DNA of 64,000 nucleotides from Glandiceps talaboti (lineage: Eukaryota; Hemichordata; Enteropneusta; Spengelidae). Shown here piece after piece: positions 53,303 to 64,000 of this stretch. The position numbers were made by a program, and so were the translations under genes. The number at the start of each line of letters is the position of its first letter. Position 1 is the stretch's first letter. Below the pieces are notes generated by a model. The model saw only the letters and a list, made by a program, of their open reading frames with translations, did no database searches and was not told the origin of the DNA. The stretch covers positions 13,619,091-13,683,090 of the forward strand of contig NC_135567.1 of assembly GCF_964340395.1 (NCBI RefSeq), read 5' to 3'.

Positions 53303-53876
53303 CAGACACATACAGACAGACTGTAACTATACATTTTTTTAACAATTTGTACATATTTATTCAGATTAAATGTCTTATTTAAATTAATTTGATTATTTAC
53401 AGAAATAACAACAGCTGCAGATACTACTACAGGTAATTATATATTAAAAGGCCTAACTAAGTCTCCTTCTTCATTAGCTTTGGTGGTTAGCGTTGTCGGG
53501 TGTTGAAATATTCTTAAAACGTGTACTGATTTGAAATTTTGTGCTTTGAAGCAATTTTCAATTTAGTTAGATGAGGATGGGGGTCTGAGACTTAAATATA
53601 AGATGTTATTTTTTATTAAAACATTGAACTATTAATATTATCCCACTCAACAAAGGAATCCTACACAGGTGTAGATTACCATATTTAATAACTTAAACAC
53701 ATTTCTTTTTGGTTGGATACTATATATATTTTGTTTCCGCTGTGCAATAAATCTATGACTATACAATTGATAATCAATTTCCTAAATTGTTTTCAGATGT
53801 GGCCAGCGGACATGTCACTGGAATATCTTTGATATTGGTCAGTGCAATGGTAGTGATTGCCCAAGGCTTTATATAA
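41714..53876 (+). CDS. signal-peptide, beta-sandwich-like, hydrophobic-tail protein 2; join(41714..41721, 51855..51913, 52520..52933, 53403..53432, 53797..53876)
   Basis: Five coding exons (8, 59, 414, 30, 80 nt) join in frame to 196 residues. Signal peptide MLRFIISLTVLLLCVVINVG, cleavage near AQ|D. Exon 3 has the same length as in gene 1 and about 82% identity by eye over 137 residues, keeping the NAS and NAT sequons. It adds a Cys (VCFC for VYFC), making six, an even number. A 30-nt microexon absent from gene 1 adds the Thr-rich EITTAADTTT, a likely O-glycosylated stalk. The last exon ends SGHVTGISLILVSAMVVI plus five residues, a better GPI-signal pattern than gene 1. Intron 1 is about 10 kb because a nested transposon occupies 42014-49385. 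Family not recognised; cell-surface glycoprotein by inference. Exon 1 assignment rests on its conserved promoter and the frame of the junction. Confidence 0.75.
43240..43584 (+). mobile_element. BEL/Pao 5' LTR (345 bp)
   Basis: Matches 48130-48474 with a single difference seen by eye (gaaatatac versus gaaaaatac). It contains a cctataaaaaccc TATA box near 43440 and a caataaagta polyadenylation signal near 43487. A 3-bp gcc appears on both outer sides as a possible target duplication. Confidence 0.9.
43585..43604 (+). other. retroelement primer-binding site
   Basis: Directly after the LTR comes tttttggtgccgagaccagg. The tggtgccga core is the usual form of a tRNA-primed binding site in this superfamily; the tRNA was not identified. 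Confidence 0.6.
43605..47786 (+). CDS. BEL/Pao gag-pol polyprotein, integrase missing
   Basis: 1393 codons in one frame from the first ATG after the primer site. Order: Gln/Lys-rich helical N-terminus (1-90), DUF1759-type gag domain (LPTFSGDLLKWVSFKDEF, about 160-290), two Cys/His knuckles (CAFCKGPHLPNEC and CFNCLGKHRVNDC, 366-410), then an aspartic-protease region whose active-site triplet reads D-L-G (about 495) where the family has D-S-G or D-T-G. RT follows (RIVYDCS, then YVDN at about 907-910, a form seen in this superfamily), then RNase H (VFADAS, ELMA, WSDSQ, 1080-1165). The frame ends just after GGRLHNAPLDF, where the integrase zinc-binding domain should begin. About 340 bp of non-coding DNA then leads to the 3' LTR, so integrase was deleted. 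It encodes self-copying functions but could not integrate alone. Confidence 0.92.
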   Translation: MPDTQPTPQQSLEKLKAARSAHRGHMTRLLEKGEEDMEHTGAFDATVLQTLRANRERILSKYTELINLDKEIYALAEAEELAAIIDESETYLDRVHTKQFIYCDFVNNKTREISTEPSTTQRNSEPPAQLQSSDQPRNPTITRAGPSTLNQAKNFVNLPKLTLPTFSGDLLKWVSFKDEFASVHENPNLDNIHKFQYLRSQLRGEAARAIEGISLNNANYGHAMTILEERYGQTHEVADAYMRAFYELPAPNAELYSLRDFHDTIETYVRALSTLGKEEDIYGQGIAPILMDKLPDDIRERIAREHGNAGWKMSQLRDAIGKEVHALRARSSRTLIGQERKSDFETPVTAAFYTKGASDKPQKTRLCAFCKGPHLPNECNIVTDKEKRLDIVKRDKLCFNCLGKHRVNDCKSKFCCRTCKRKHHTSLCKGITPTKDADTSTANSEGKQIPAQTTTQVTLSSAADTDIEKGQLLLQTAVAQVTNASGDITATATILFDLGATRSFVTTDLAKRLKAKPTTSRVTNLATFGDDDSRTRKFDVTTLSIRTINGGKCNISAMITPKIAPPTKNLITRSLVDLPHLRDLTLAHPASEINSFEISILIGIDYFWKLVGNHIVRGPGPIAMSSSLGYILSGSVPIQGENDSIFTTILDTDTDIQQDDVYVHQYWDLETIGIHDTHNTTDNSDIDFDSYRATHLRIEDGKYVAKLPWKSDHPPLPSNYHIAEKRTRSLARRLTPQLLQVYDRIIRDQETRDFIEEVTDDDITHGHYLPHHSVKKDSTTTPIRIVYDCSCTPSKDTPSLNDCLQTGPTLLNDLTAILLRFRLNNIAIVSDIEKAFLNVRLDQSDRDFTKFLWLSNPNDPESLFKVYRFKSVLFGAVCSPFILNAVVKTHLETHAEKWASNDLSENMYVDNVVTGTEDAQEARKYYTDANEIMQTGGFKLRSWSSNYNAIRSLAERDGKLEENTNVSVLGLRWDTDSDKLSYANKMPLQVPDTLITKREVAKITASLFDPLGYLSPITVKAKRFIQELWKQKVAWDEPLDEELSNQWQEIATDLQVSSSTSISRQYFSDNPDYKDVHELHVFADASPKAYGAAVYLCNKDHASLIMSKTRVAPLKEMTLPRLELMATLIGSRLIKFVYNALKDKVNIARRVLWSDSQIVIHWIQGKKKLPVFVNNHVREINEFPCEIKYCPTADNPADLVTRGISTQALQNSSLFWSGPIWLRNGDWPVCELFDSAINHVSVSDNDLTDTTIDHDTSPTTTTQSIGIQRIINIDRFGSLPKLLRVTAHVLRFIARMKRDDSPKTGQQPDAEEIQQAEHKWIQDIQREEYRNEIHSLQKESRKLGHLARQLKLFVDERGTLRCGGRLHNAPLDFTTKFQILLPTTHRFTYSRLG
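47787..48129. other. remnant between truncated pol and 3' LTR
   Basis: Non-coding, A+T-rich; ends in cggccccggagaaat, a likely purine-rich second-strand primer next to the LTR. Confidence 0.6.
48130..48474 (+). mobile_element. BEL/Pao 3' LTR (345 bp)
   Basis: Near-identical to the 5' LTR, so the insertion is recent. The sequence after it (ccgtgatactgatagtgaac) continues the fold-back arm interrupted at 43239. Confidence 0.9.
49386..51854. other. remainder of intron 1 of GPI-like gene 2
   Basis: Aligns in patches with intron 1 of gene 1: 49545-49630 with 30600-30650, 50310-50630 with 31110-31430 (aaggtca, cctacgtca, ttcatttcaaaacaat) and 50810-51200 with the degenerate repeat. Contains (CA)n then (AAAC)n at 50734-50793 and a (TTAA)n run at 51780-51802. 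No extra exon recognised. Confidence 0.6.
52130..52175. repeat. (AAAC)n microsatellite, intron 2 of gene 2
   Basis: About 11 units of acaa/aaac; frames through it read NKQT. Confidence 0.95.
52966..53312. repeat. alternating CAGA and CATA tracts, intron 3 of gene 2
   Basis: Two cycles of (CAGA)n then (CATA)n then a closing (CAGA)n, starting only 33 nt after the exon 3 donor. Confidence 0.95.
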
Positions 53877-53986
53877 GCAACGTCAGGTAAAAACTCATTA
53901 ACTCAACAACTCAAGAGACATTGCTCAAAGATATATTTATGTATTTGTTTACACATATGCTGAGAGAGAGGGGGAGGGGGAGAAAG

Positions 53987-54325
<339 letters not shown>

Positions 54326-54434
54326 TTTGTAATTACAATGCACTTCTATGTCGCAGAAGTAAGATAGATTCACAAAACTGTAATTTCATCGTCACATCAT
54401 TTCTTGTTCTAACAAGTCTTCTCTTTGCTTCCAG

Positions 54435-54530
54435 ACACTTTACATATGTGTGGGAAAAGAAACTATCAGAGTTTCTGCCAGTGTTGAAGATATTCATTTA
54501 TTGGAATATATTAAAAATGGAAGAATTCGT
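54435..54530 (+). other. 3' UTR exon of GPI-like gene 2
   Basis: Acceptor tttgcttccag ends at 54434; the matching donor is caacgtcag|gtaaaa at about 53887. A possible attaaa polyadenylation signal lies at 54510-54515. Confidence 0.5.
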
Positions 54531-56559
54531 CTTTCTTTTTCCATCATGGGGTATCGAGGCTTTCCAATTTTAAATTTTCTGTGAGCTCATCTTTGAAGGC
54601 ATGCATCACTTTTTCGTATATGAAACACACCCCCAACGGCCATACATAACCCTTATCCTTTACAATGTGGACTGGGGACAAATTTCGCTGAAAATCAAAG
54701 TACTTCACATCTCTCTAACTCATCGTCATACATCACCATACTACGGCGACTCTTATCAGCCAACGCTTATTTTTCGTTGCGCCAAGAATGCTCTAACTCT
54801 GCCATATGAAATATGAGACGATGAAAGGAATGTTTCCGTTCACCCTCTTGTTTTCAAGTCAATAATTTAGTATTGTGGCGGCCATATTTGATCTAAAATG
54901 ACTTCAATTTGAGAACATTGTAACTTTTACGTCAAAAAGTTCTGCAGTGATTCCAGATTTTTTTCTTGATTTTGACTGGGTTTGAGTTTTCTTGAACAAA
55001 TTAACAAATTTCCGAAATTGCACAAATCAGGGTTTGTGATGTATCGGCAAGCATCATCTTGTTAAGCTCGTCCACTATAACGAATCATCTTATTGGGCAG
55101 TACTATGTAAATCGCATCAATCAGGTTTTGTCATGTGGGGGCGTGCTTCATATGAAAAGTGTTGTTTGTCATGAAGGGCTTGAAATTGGATTGTTACAAT
55201 ATTTACTGCATCGTTGTCCAAGTTGACTTTTCTATCGGATCTGAATAGTATTTTTTGTGGACCAAAATCATAACCAAATATTATTTGAGACAATTTTATT
55301 GCAATAGCAAAGAATCAAGGATTACAATAAGCAGACCTATAACTTATCTCTCTGCATTTTTATTCCATTATATTACTGTGATCGTGGTAACGTTTGTCTA
55401 CAGATTCACTTCTCTGAAAGTAAGAAACGCGAGAACACAATAGCGCATTGTTTGTTTTATCAAAAGTAGTACACAGCTGCTGCTGGTGGTGGTGGTGGTG
55501 GTGGTGGTGGTGGTGGTGGTGGTGGAAATTTAAAATTTAGCACCATATTTGGTGCTAGATTAAGGCATTTCCCTAGATGTGGTACAGGAGATTTATCGCA
55601 ATCAAAACAGTGTATAGCCTCTATAGACTAACCAATGTGACGCTTGACGGTATATGGACGACATGAATGAATCATCCGATGACGTCATAGGATGATGTCA
55701 TTTGATGAAAGACTCCTACCTGATATTCACACTGGTCAACAAGATAATCTAGTCAGCAATAAATATAAGGGTTTCCTTTTTAAAAGGCCCCTTAAGTCAA
55801 TATCTCAAAATGCGATTGTTTGTGTACACCTTTCACATTAAAGTACTGCCTGTCTTGTGTGATAACTACTCTGTTGGTACAGCTACTACCAAACCAGAAA
55901 GACTATAGCATTTCACTTTGGCAGCATGATGTGTTTTACATCCCACACAGTATATGTTAACCCCCTCAACGGTAGAGGGCGCTATTTTCTCTCTTCCGGT
56001 TTCCATTGTAGAAAGGGCTACTACGTGGTACAATATGCTTACGTCTTACACGTTTTTATTACAAATTACACAAACGAATTACAGGTACTGATGGCGTGCA
56101 TGCACATGAATGCTAGATATTATCTTTGTGAAAACAAATATACTGTTATGTGTTTGCATCTTCCTTGTCCCATCCACCAGTGATGTTAATTTGTCACTCA
56201 GTGTTTACAGTGAGATAAAATGTATCACTTTATATGCTTGTGTGGTACCAGTGTCTGTATTTTGTGTAATCTAATTCGTAACAAAAAACGTGTCAAACGT
56301 AAAAAAACATTGCAGTGTGCCACCTAATAACCGTTCAAACCAGAAGATGGAATATAGCGCCCTCTACCATTGTGGAGATAACATATAATTTGACAAATTC
56401 TGCCGGAAGAACAGCGCCCTCACAGTCGATTGTGTAAAGGAGAATTGAAACTCTATAGTCACTCTAGTTTGGTAGTAACAATTTGCCAAATGAATTTACT
56501 TGATCATTTTTAACCATGAGACGTTTACTAAATGTGTTAAGGCACAACACTAGCTATTC
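54531..56559. other. 3' flank of gene 2, no gene recognised
   Basis: Patchy homology to 36231-39590, including the 55625-55885 block. A (GGT)n run lies at 55483-55525. Open frames at 54601-54816, 55255-55443 and 55926-56183 are unremarkable. Confidence 0.5.
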
Positions 56560-56656
56560 CATCTGAAATCTAGATTTTAAAGAGTAAATCTAGTAACAAT
56601 TACAGTTAAAAGAAAATAACCTTTCTTCAGAATCTCAATCACAGTACGATTATTTA

Positions 56657-56852
56657 AGCAATAAAACACCCTTGGGTGGTATACACTCTTAAGTACACAC
56701 TGGAAATGTTCAAAATGCACTCGATAATATCCCTGATAATGGTATACATTGTGGTTTCGACCATGTACAAGTAAACAACCTATGGAATCAACTGGTCAAA
56801 ACCTAGGGGTATACCCCCGGGGGTTTACCATCACCAGAGACGGTTTATTGCT
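56657..56852. mobile_element. fold-back element related to the giant element's ends
   Basis: Left agcaataaaacacccttggg, right ggtttattgctg preceded by tatacccccgggggt; inner phrase actggtcaaaacct. Flanked by atactagtatattga as at 42160-42180. Confidence 0.75.
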
Positions 56853-57376
56853 GTTGTATTATACTAGTATATTGAAATTTGTAACAAAACATCTTTGAAG
56901 TGGAATGAAAACTGTACTTCAAAGTGGATAATAAAGCGACCAACTTTAAATATGGTCTAAGTATGTGTTGATTTGTTATCTAAATGGTAACTCCCCGCGC
57001 GCACGATGACCAGCGAGAATTGTCACATGCCGAAATTGCGACTCATGTATGATCATAACTAATGAGGTACTTTTAGTCTCGGTTACCCAGCCTCTCGCCA
57101 CTGGGGGCTCTGCCTACGAAACCACCCTAAACGAGAGTCTGGGGAAACGAGATTTCATGATCAACTCGCCCAACTCTGATTTCGGGTGCTCTCCCCCAGG
57201 CAGCGCCCCCAGCGGCACGATGCCGGGTAAAGGACACTAAAGGTACATAACTATATTACAGTGAACTCGTCTGATTCAATCTTAACGTGAACAGAATGTA
57301 TAAGTGACTCATCATTTTTTAAGATGTTTGTTTTGTTCGATGGTACTTTGTTCGATGACCTGATCGGGGTTAATGC

Positions 57377-57922
57377 TTACAGGTTGTACGTTGAGCCGTA
57401 CACCACGATACAATACACGGCATAACAAACCAAACCCGTATTTTGTTGCATGGTCATGGCAAACCCAACACCACGGAACATCGGATCAATAGTATAGCCA
57501 ATCCAGAACACAATCCTGGCAAAGACAAACAGGAAAACCAGTACTGGAATAAGTTTCATTCCAACTTCATCCATGTAGGACGCCAGGATCCATTTTCCCA
57601 CCAAACTAATGATGAGTTGTTCCAGTGTATTCTGTGTGTATCGCAAAGGAATGTCGAGTAATTCGATGTCTTTCTTCACCAGGGGGTTGATCTGCCGGGT
57701 CAGGAAACGTGTGTTTGCGACGTAAAAAATCCCAGCTAGGAATACAAGCACTTCGAAGATTTGCCATCGTAATGTGTACACGAGTCGTTCGGTCAAACTC
57801 GGCAAAGTGGGTGTGGATAGTGGTAGAAAACGGTTAGCAACGACTAACGTGGTGACATTGAGCACCAACGCACCGATGAACTGTTTCACGACAGATTGTT
57901 GGTTTGAACTAAGTGTGGCCAT
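57377..57922 (-). CDS. MAPEG-like (TMEM79-like) membrane protein 1
   Basis: Intronless, 181 codons, from MATLSSNQQSV to TAA. Four or five hydrophobic segments: about 13-34, 46-69, 97-116, 119-144 and 158-176. The third opens with the NTLEQ signature shared by MAPEG proteins, and IGYTIDPMFRGVGF after the fourth matches the family's Tyr..Pro.(F/L)R..GF loop. Family members are integral membrane enzymes or regulators: microsomal glutathione and leukotriene enzymes, and TMEM79, which acts in Golgi or endosome membranes. Length and the lack of a long N-terminal tail fit the small invertebrate type. Substrate unknown. It shares 164 of 181 residues by eye with the copy at 59690-60235; most changes are conservative. 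Confidence 0.72.
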   Translation of the reverse strand: MATLSSNQQSVVKQFIGALVLNVTTLVVANRFLPLSTPTLPSLTERLVYTLRWQIFEVLVFLAGIFYVANTRFLTRQINPLVKKDIELLDIPLRYTQNTLEQLIISLVGKWILASYMDEVGMKLIPVLVFLFVFARIVFWIGYTIDPMFRGVGFAMTMQQNTGLVCYAVYCIVVYGSTYNL

Positions 57923-58660
57923 TTTTGAAATCTCGCAGTCACAGAATAGGGTGTGTTTCTTGCACCACTATCTCGTCGAAGACTAGTTGAAAGAATGTAA
58001 CCTAGCTATATCATGAGGCTGACCCCAAACTATATACGTAAAACCATATGTAAATAGCAACCCTACTGAGTAAAGAGGACACTGACCGAGGTCTATTGGT
58101 CTACTGTCTGCCGTCATCACTTAGTCGAAGAGGGCGCTGCATTACCGAAGTTCACAAAGCAGTAAATTAATTGTGAAGAGGTCATGTTGCATCTTATTTA
58201 TGAATTTTTATGCCTAATTTTTCGAACTTTGTTGTGACTTTTAAAAGAAAAATAACAGACAAAAAGTTCATTTTCCAACAACGTCGGCAGATATTTGATG
58301 ACTTTCCAAACATGACTTAAACTCCTTCCAATACAACACTCAGAAAAACGTCTCCACATGTACCCATGGTTACACTTATCCATGGTGACACGTTAAATGT
58401 ATGCAAATTTATGCAAAATACTTGATTCTGATACATTTATATCTCTCAATGTAAGAAGATTAAACAGAGCTGTAAATATAAATTGTTCACTTCTGAATAT
58501 ATTTCATATTGTTCTTTGCTGATAAAGTCATACCTTAGCAGAACACAAACAGAAATATTTTTCTCGATTTACCAATTCTTATTACAAAGTGAAGGCCCAG
58601 CGGTCCTATCCTTTTGTGTAAATTATAAAACAATATAAAAGAAATATCTCACTAAATGCG
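57923..58660 (-). promoter_or_regulatory. upstream region of MAPEG-like gene 1
   Basis: The first 60 bases upstream (aatctcgcagtcacag, gggtgtgtttcttg, ctatctc) are conserved with gene 2 (60236-60300), marking the shared promoter. The distal part is the shared duplicated block. Confidence 0.45.
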
Positions 58661-58776
58661 AACAACTGTTCCATCTGAAATCTAGATTTAAATAATTAAT
58701 GCAATAAAAATTACAGTGAAAATAAAATAACTTTCTCTTTTATTCTTCAGAATCTCAATCATAGCACGATTATTTA

Positions 58777-59083
58777 AGCAATAAAACACACCCTGGGGTG
58801 GTATACGCTCTCATGTATACTAAACATTCTCTCAGGAAATACTGAAAATCATCGTCGCAAACCACGGACTGTTTTACGGCAACGTTCTTAACGAGCGGCC
58901 ATTTTAGAAATAATAACTCTGGCTGGCGAGAATGGCTGAAAAAGCACTCGATAATATCACTAATAATGGTATACGCCGAGGTTTTGACCAAGGCATGTAG
59001 AAGTCAACAACGTATGGAGTCAACTGGTCAAAACCTAGGGGTATACCCCCGGGGGTTTACCATCACCAGAGACGGTTTATTGC
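58777..59083. mobile_element. fold-back element, second copy in MAPEG unit 2
   Basis: Left agcaataaaacacaccctgg, right gacggtttattgct with tatacccccgggggt before it. Longer than its partner at 56657 owing to an extra 100 bp or so in the middle (about 58825-58935). Confidence 0.75.
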
Positions 59084-59689
59084 TATTGTATTACACCAGT
59101 ATATTGACATTTGTAACAAAACATTTTAGAAATGGAGCTAAATCGAGTCATCGTCATACATGACTGCCCTCTACGGCGAGTCTTATCAGCCAACGCCGAA
59201 AGGCGTTATTATTTTTCGTCGCGTCAGCCGGGGAAAAATGCTCTAACTTGCGAGTTTCAAGTGTACAATCATAGGCACTCGAATCAATTTGTATGAATTT
59301 TTTAAAATTTAAAGCCTAATACATCAACACATCAACAAAATGTTAGCCCTATGTGATCGATGAGGGCGCACATTACAGGGATACTGGGATACTAGTAGAT
59401 ACATACAAAACAACCCAAGTTTCAGCTATTTATGCGAAGCTTCGAGGACTGTGAGAGAGTCTAGACTCTTGTGTGATCATAACTGAGGTACTTTACGACA
59501 GTAAACGTCGTAGGCACTGGAATCAATTGTTTTTGTAAAATATGAAGTATTATTTAATTTACTCATACAAATTGATTCGACTGCCTATGGTAAACGCGTT
59601 GTCTGATTCAATCTAAACTTGAACAGAATTAATAAGTGACTCATCAATTTTGATGATGTTTGTTTTGTTCGATTGTCACAGTTAACTGT
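59084..59689. other. 3' flank of MAPEG-like gene 2
   Basis: A 60-bp inverted pair, gtaggcactggaatcaattg (59509) and caaattgattcgactgccta (59569), forms a hairpin; a further copy of this phrase is at 59270-59290. No gene. Confidence 0.5.
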
Positions 59690-60235
59690 TTACAGTTTGT
59701 ATGTTGAGCCGTACACCACGATACAATACACTGCATAACACACCAAACCCATATTTTGTTGAATAGTCAAGGAAAACCCAACGGCACGGAACATCGGATC
59801 ACTAGTATAGCCAATCCAGAAAACAATCCTGGCAAAGACAAACAGGAAAACCAGTACTGGAATAAGTTTCATTCCTGCTTCATCCATGTAGGACGCCAGG
59901 ATCCATTTTCCCACCAAACTTATGATGAGTTGTTCCAGCGTATTCTGTGTGTATCGCAAAGGAATGTCGAGTAATTCGAAGTCTTTCTTCACCAATGGGT
60001 TGGACTGCCGTGTCGTGAAACGTGTCTTTGAGACGTAAAGGATCCCAGCTACGAATACGAGCACTTCGAAGATTTGCCATCGTAGTGTGTACACTAGTCG
60101 CTCGGTCAAACTCGGCAAAGTGGGTGTGGATAGTGGTAGAAAACGGTTAGCAACGACTAACGTGGTGACATTGAGCACCAACGCACCGATGATTTGTTTC
60201 AACACAGATTGTTGGTTTGAACTAAGTGTGGCCAT
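59690..60235 (-). CDS. MAPEG-like (TMEM79-like) membrane protein 2
   Basis: Intronless, 181 codons, same start MATLSSNQQSV and the same hydrophobic layout and NTLEQ motif as copy 1. About 17 residues differ (for example at positions 12, 15, 68-69, 73, 77 and 85), clustered in the loop between segments 2 and 3 and in the loop after segment 4. The frame is intact, so both copies can be functional. The gene lies in the second direct tandem unit, 1.8 kb upstream of copy 1's start in the direction of transcription. Its tail ends GSTYKL instead of GSTYNL. Confidence 0.72.
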   Translation of the reverse strand: MATLSSNQQSVLKQIIGALVLNVTTLVVANRFLPLSTPTLPSLTERLVYTLRWQIFEVLVFVAGILYVSKTRFTTRQSNPLVKKDFELLDIPLRYTQNTLEQLIISLVGKWILASYMDEAGMKLIPVLVFLFVFARIVFWIGYTSDPMFRAVGFSLTIQQNMGLVCYAVYCIVVYGSTYKL

Positions 60236-61600
60236 TTTAGAAATCTCACAGTCACGGTTTTAGGGTGTGTTTCTTGTACAACTATCTCATTGTTTGTCGT
60301 CGAAGAACAGCTGAAAGAGTTCAACCTATCATATAGTTGATCCAAGATGATAAATACGTAATACCATTACATAAGTAGCAAACGTACGATAGGAAAGAAC
60401 GCTGACCGAGGTCGACTACCTTGCCAGAATCGTCAGCATTTAGCCGAAGAGGGCGCTGCACTCACAAAATTTGATATGAACGTTTCATTGGACAGTAAAA
60501 TGAGTAGAAGTCACGTTGCAGCTTTTTTACATCTTATTCGGCCAAAAAAAGAATAATTGTTTCTGGTCAGCGCGCGCATCACTTAAAACATCTCAAGTCG
60601 TTTTTTTTTCGTGTTTGTCAAGCCTATGCAGTCTGCAGATCCTTGAGGAAAACATAAAAATAACTCTCCCCACTTCAGTGAACTTATGACAACTCAGTGC
60701 AGAGCGAGCCAATCATGAACAAGCAAATGACATCTGCCCTACATACACACTTGCTCTAAGAGTACTAAATAAAAAGAACAGTAACTGCCATAAATAGTTG
60801 ACTGAGTGACAGGTTTGTTGAGAATTTAAAAAAAATCGCATCGTCGCACCATTTTAGACAAACTGTTCTGACCGGAAACAATTCTTTTTTTTTATTTTTC
60901 GTATTTTATTTTTTTCCGAACTTGTAGAGACTTTAAAAGAAAAAATAACCAACAAAATGTTTCTCTTCAAACACCGTTGGCAGATATTTGGTAACTCTCT
61001 AAATATGACTTAAACTCCGGTAGAGAAATCCTCCATATATGTCAAAGTGGTCACGTGGCAGTAATTGTGGATCAACCGGAACAAAACAATGGAATAGAAG
61101 TAAATAAAGACATCTCGCTGGTTTCACTACATCCGATTTTAATCAGATTGAAAGTTGGCATTCGTGTCAAATTTATAATCTAGTGTTATGATTCAAGTAT
61201 TCATTACAGTTACTTCAAAATCAAACATTAAAATCTACTAAACAACTCAGGATTTTATATATAAATAAGTAAATTTTAAAAAAATTCTTTAAAAAAAATG
61301 TTATTTATCAAATACAACACTCTGAAAAATGTCTCCACATGGAACCATGGTTACACTAACCCATGGTGACACGTCAAATGTATGCAAATTTATGTAAAAC
61401 ACTTGATTCTGATACATTTATATCTCTCAATGTAAGAAGATTAAAAACAGCAGTAAATATATATTGTTCACTTCTGAATATATTTTATATTGTTCTTTGC
61501 TAATAAATTCACACCTTAGTAGAACACAAACTGAAATATTTTTCTCGATTTACAAATACTTACAAAGGGAAGGCCCAGAGGTTTTTATCTTTTTGTCTAG
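60236..61600. repeat. upstream part of MAPEG unit 2 with repeat block 60580-60885
   Basis: 60580-60885 matches 290-635 at the start of the window (catgaacaagcaaatgacat, ccataaatagt, gtttgttgaga). 60905-61580 matches 58210-58600 but is split by about 290 bp at 61025-61315 that includes one arm of fold-back family 3 (61096-61150). Confidence 0.65.
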
Positions 61601-62117
61601 CAATATAAAAATATTCCACAATATATATTATATTATATCAATTATATACCTACAACAATCATAAATACACAAAATAAAATATTTACATTATATTTTATTA
61701 CATTAAAATATATGTTAGTGAAATATTACATAATAGAATATGATATTACAGTATCTAACTACATTCTCCAAATATTACAAAAATATAATATTTACATTTT
61801 ATTACATTAATTCTTTAAATATTTCCACAGTATATTACATTATATAACAATAGTAGAGCTAAGCACTTTCATTAAAATATTTCAAACATATCATATTACA
61901 TTATAATTATATTATATAAAACACTCTGGATATTGATGAAGTGCATAAAGGTACCAGTCATTGCCAAAAACTTTGCAATCCTTTGGTTTATCTGTTGTGT
62001 TTTGTCATTTGAAAATCGCAATATATACAAATATTTTTAAAATAACTGACAATATTGATTTGAAATTATAAAACAAAAAACGAAATTTAATAACATTATA
62101 TTAATGATATACAGCAA
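61601..62117. repeat. decayed AT-rich satellite-like stretch
   Basis: 61620-61930 is built of variations of atattacatta and aatatt with no unit length that I could fix; 61931-62117 is A+T-rich spacer. Confidence 0.6.
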
Positions 62118-62422
62118 TCACATTATTAAAGTAACTAGACATGTTTTGTTAATGAATAAAATTATAAAAATTATAAAAATGATTACAAAGTGCACACAAC
62201 ATATATAAACAAACAAATCAAGCAAAGTACGACATTTAATCACGTGACTAGCATATACATAGCCACATGACATATCCTCTTCAAATACTGCGCGTGTCTG
62301 TTTTCTGGAAAAGATAAATAAAAACGGTAAAAATCCTAAAATGATAAAGTTTACTAAAAAAAGGAAATTTGTTGTCCAATAAAAAATGGGAATGTAAAAC
62401 AACTTCGCCGTGTTTTCCTAAT
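62118..62422. other. spacer with an unrecognised hydrophobic minus frame
   Basis: A 94-codon minus frame (62402-62118) is rich in Phe and Ile, as A+T-rich DNA gives by chance. No family recognised. Confidence 0.4.
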
Positions 62423-62660
62423 AGGGAACTTGCAATCCAGACTGAGCATGCTCAGATGCAAAGGACTATGGGATTGTCTGTGGTTATCGTAGTACCTAAT
62501 CTAGAATAAACCTCCTACAATGGTCAGGTTAACCATGGATTGATTAGTTGTGGTTACAAACAATTTAACAATATTGTTTACAACACTGATCGATCGATTG
62601 ACATTTATTATCATATTTCCCATGATGCAACATTCAAGATGGCAGGTTTGCAAGTTCCCT
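62423..62660. mobile_element. MITE family 2, copy 2 (inverted)
   Basis: Same ends and interior as 28756-29007 in opposite orientation: agggaacttgcaatccagac at left, ggtttgcaagttccct at right. Confidence 0.88.

Positions 62661-64000
<1,340 letters not shown>

Larger units (their letters stand above)
56560..58660. repeat. MAPEG duplication unit 1
   Basis: Starts ccatctgaaatctagattt and runs through a fold-back element, the MAPEG-like gene and a shared upstream block (ggcagatatttg, gtctccacatg, ccatggttacac). The same order recurs in 58670-61580 with insertions, so the two units are direct tandem copies. Confidence 0.75.

Noticed and set aside
62118-62402. Hydrophobic 94-codon minus frame
   Set aside because: Phe/Ile-rich as expected from A+T-rich DNA; no start context, promoter or paralog seen.

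Overview
The window is animal nuclear DNA, A+T-rich and packed with microsatellites, minisatellites and fold-back elements. Spliced genes with GT-AG introns, a multi-finger C2H2 gene, DED-NACHT (NLR-type) receptors, a WSCD-type sulfotransferase exon and BEL/Pao and LINE remains point to an invertebrate metazoan. Expanded NLR genes would suit a lancelet, hemichordate, echinoderm or a lophotrochozoan. The species cannot be fixed from the sequence, and no bacterial or viral genome organisation is seen.

Layout. (1) 1-1.4 kb: the last exon of a WSCD-like sialate O-sulfotransferase. (2) 2.9-27.3 kb: two minus-strand DED-NACHT genes (4.4-8.5 kb and 22.8-27.1 kb), each with a one-domain DED exon spliced in phase 1 to one large NACHT exon. 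Each is trailed by an array of a 60-bp minisatellite and a homologous 3' flank; a third orphan copy of array plus flank lies at 10.7-11.4 kb. Between the receptors are a LINE tail, a two-exon C2H2 zinc-finger gene (16.2-18.7 kb) with decayed extra fingers behind it, and a LINE endonuclease relic. (3) 30-55 kb: two plus-strand paralogous genes of a family I do not recognise. Each has an 8-nt first coding exon, a signal-peptide exon, a 138-codon Cys-containing beta-sandwich-like exon and a hydrophobic tail exon suggesting a GPI anchor or short membrane anchor. The second copy's first intron holds a fold-back element with arms of about 1 kb, itself interrupted by a young BEL/Pao element that has lost its integrase. 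(4) 56.5-61.6 kb: a directly repeated unit, each copy holding an intronless MAPEG-like (TMEM79-like) four-helix membrane protein gene.

Three separate local gene duplications therefore sit side by side. The receptors should act in cytosolic innate immune or death signalling (family inference). The signal-peptide proteins are likely cell-surface or secreted glycoproteins, and the MAPEG-like pair are integral membrane proteins. Nothing in the sequence proves that they work together. Four non-autonomous fold-back or MITE-like families, some with many copies, explain much of the intergenic DNA. The best candidates for something undescribed are the GPI-like protein pair and the NLR gene whose 5' splice site has been copied in tandem.
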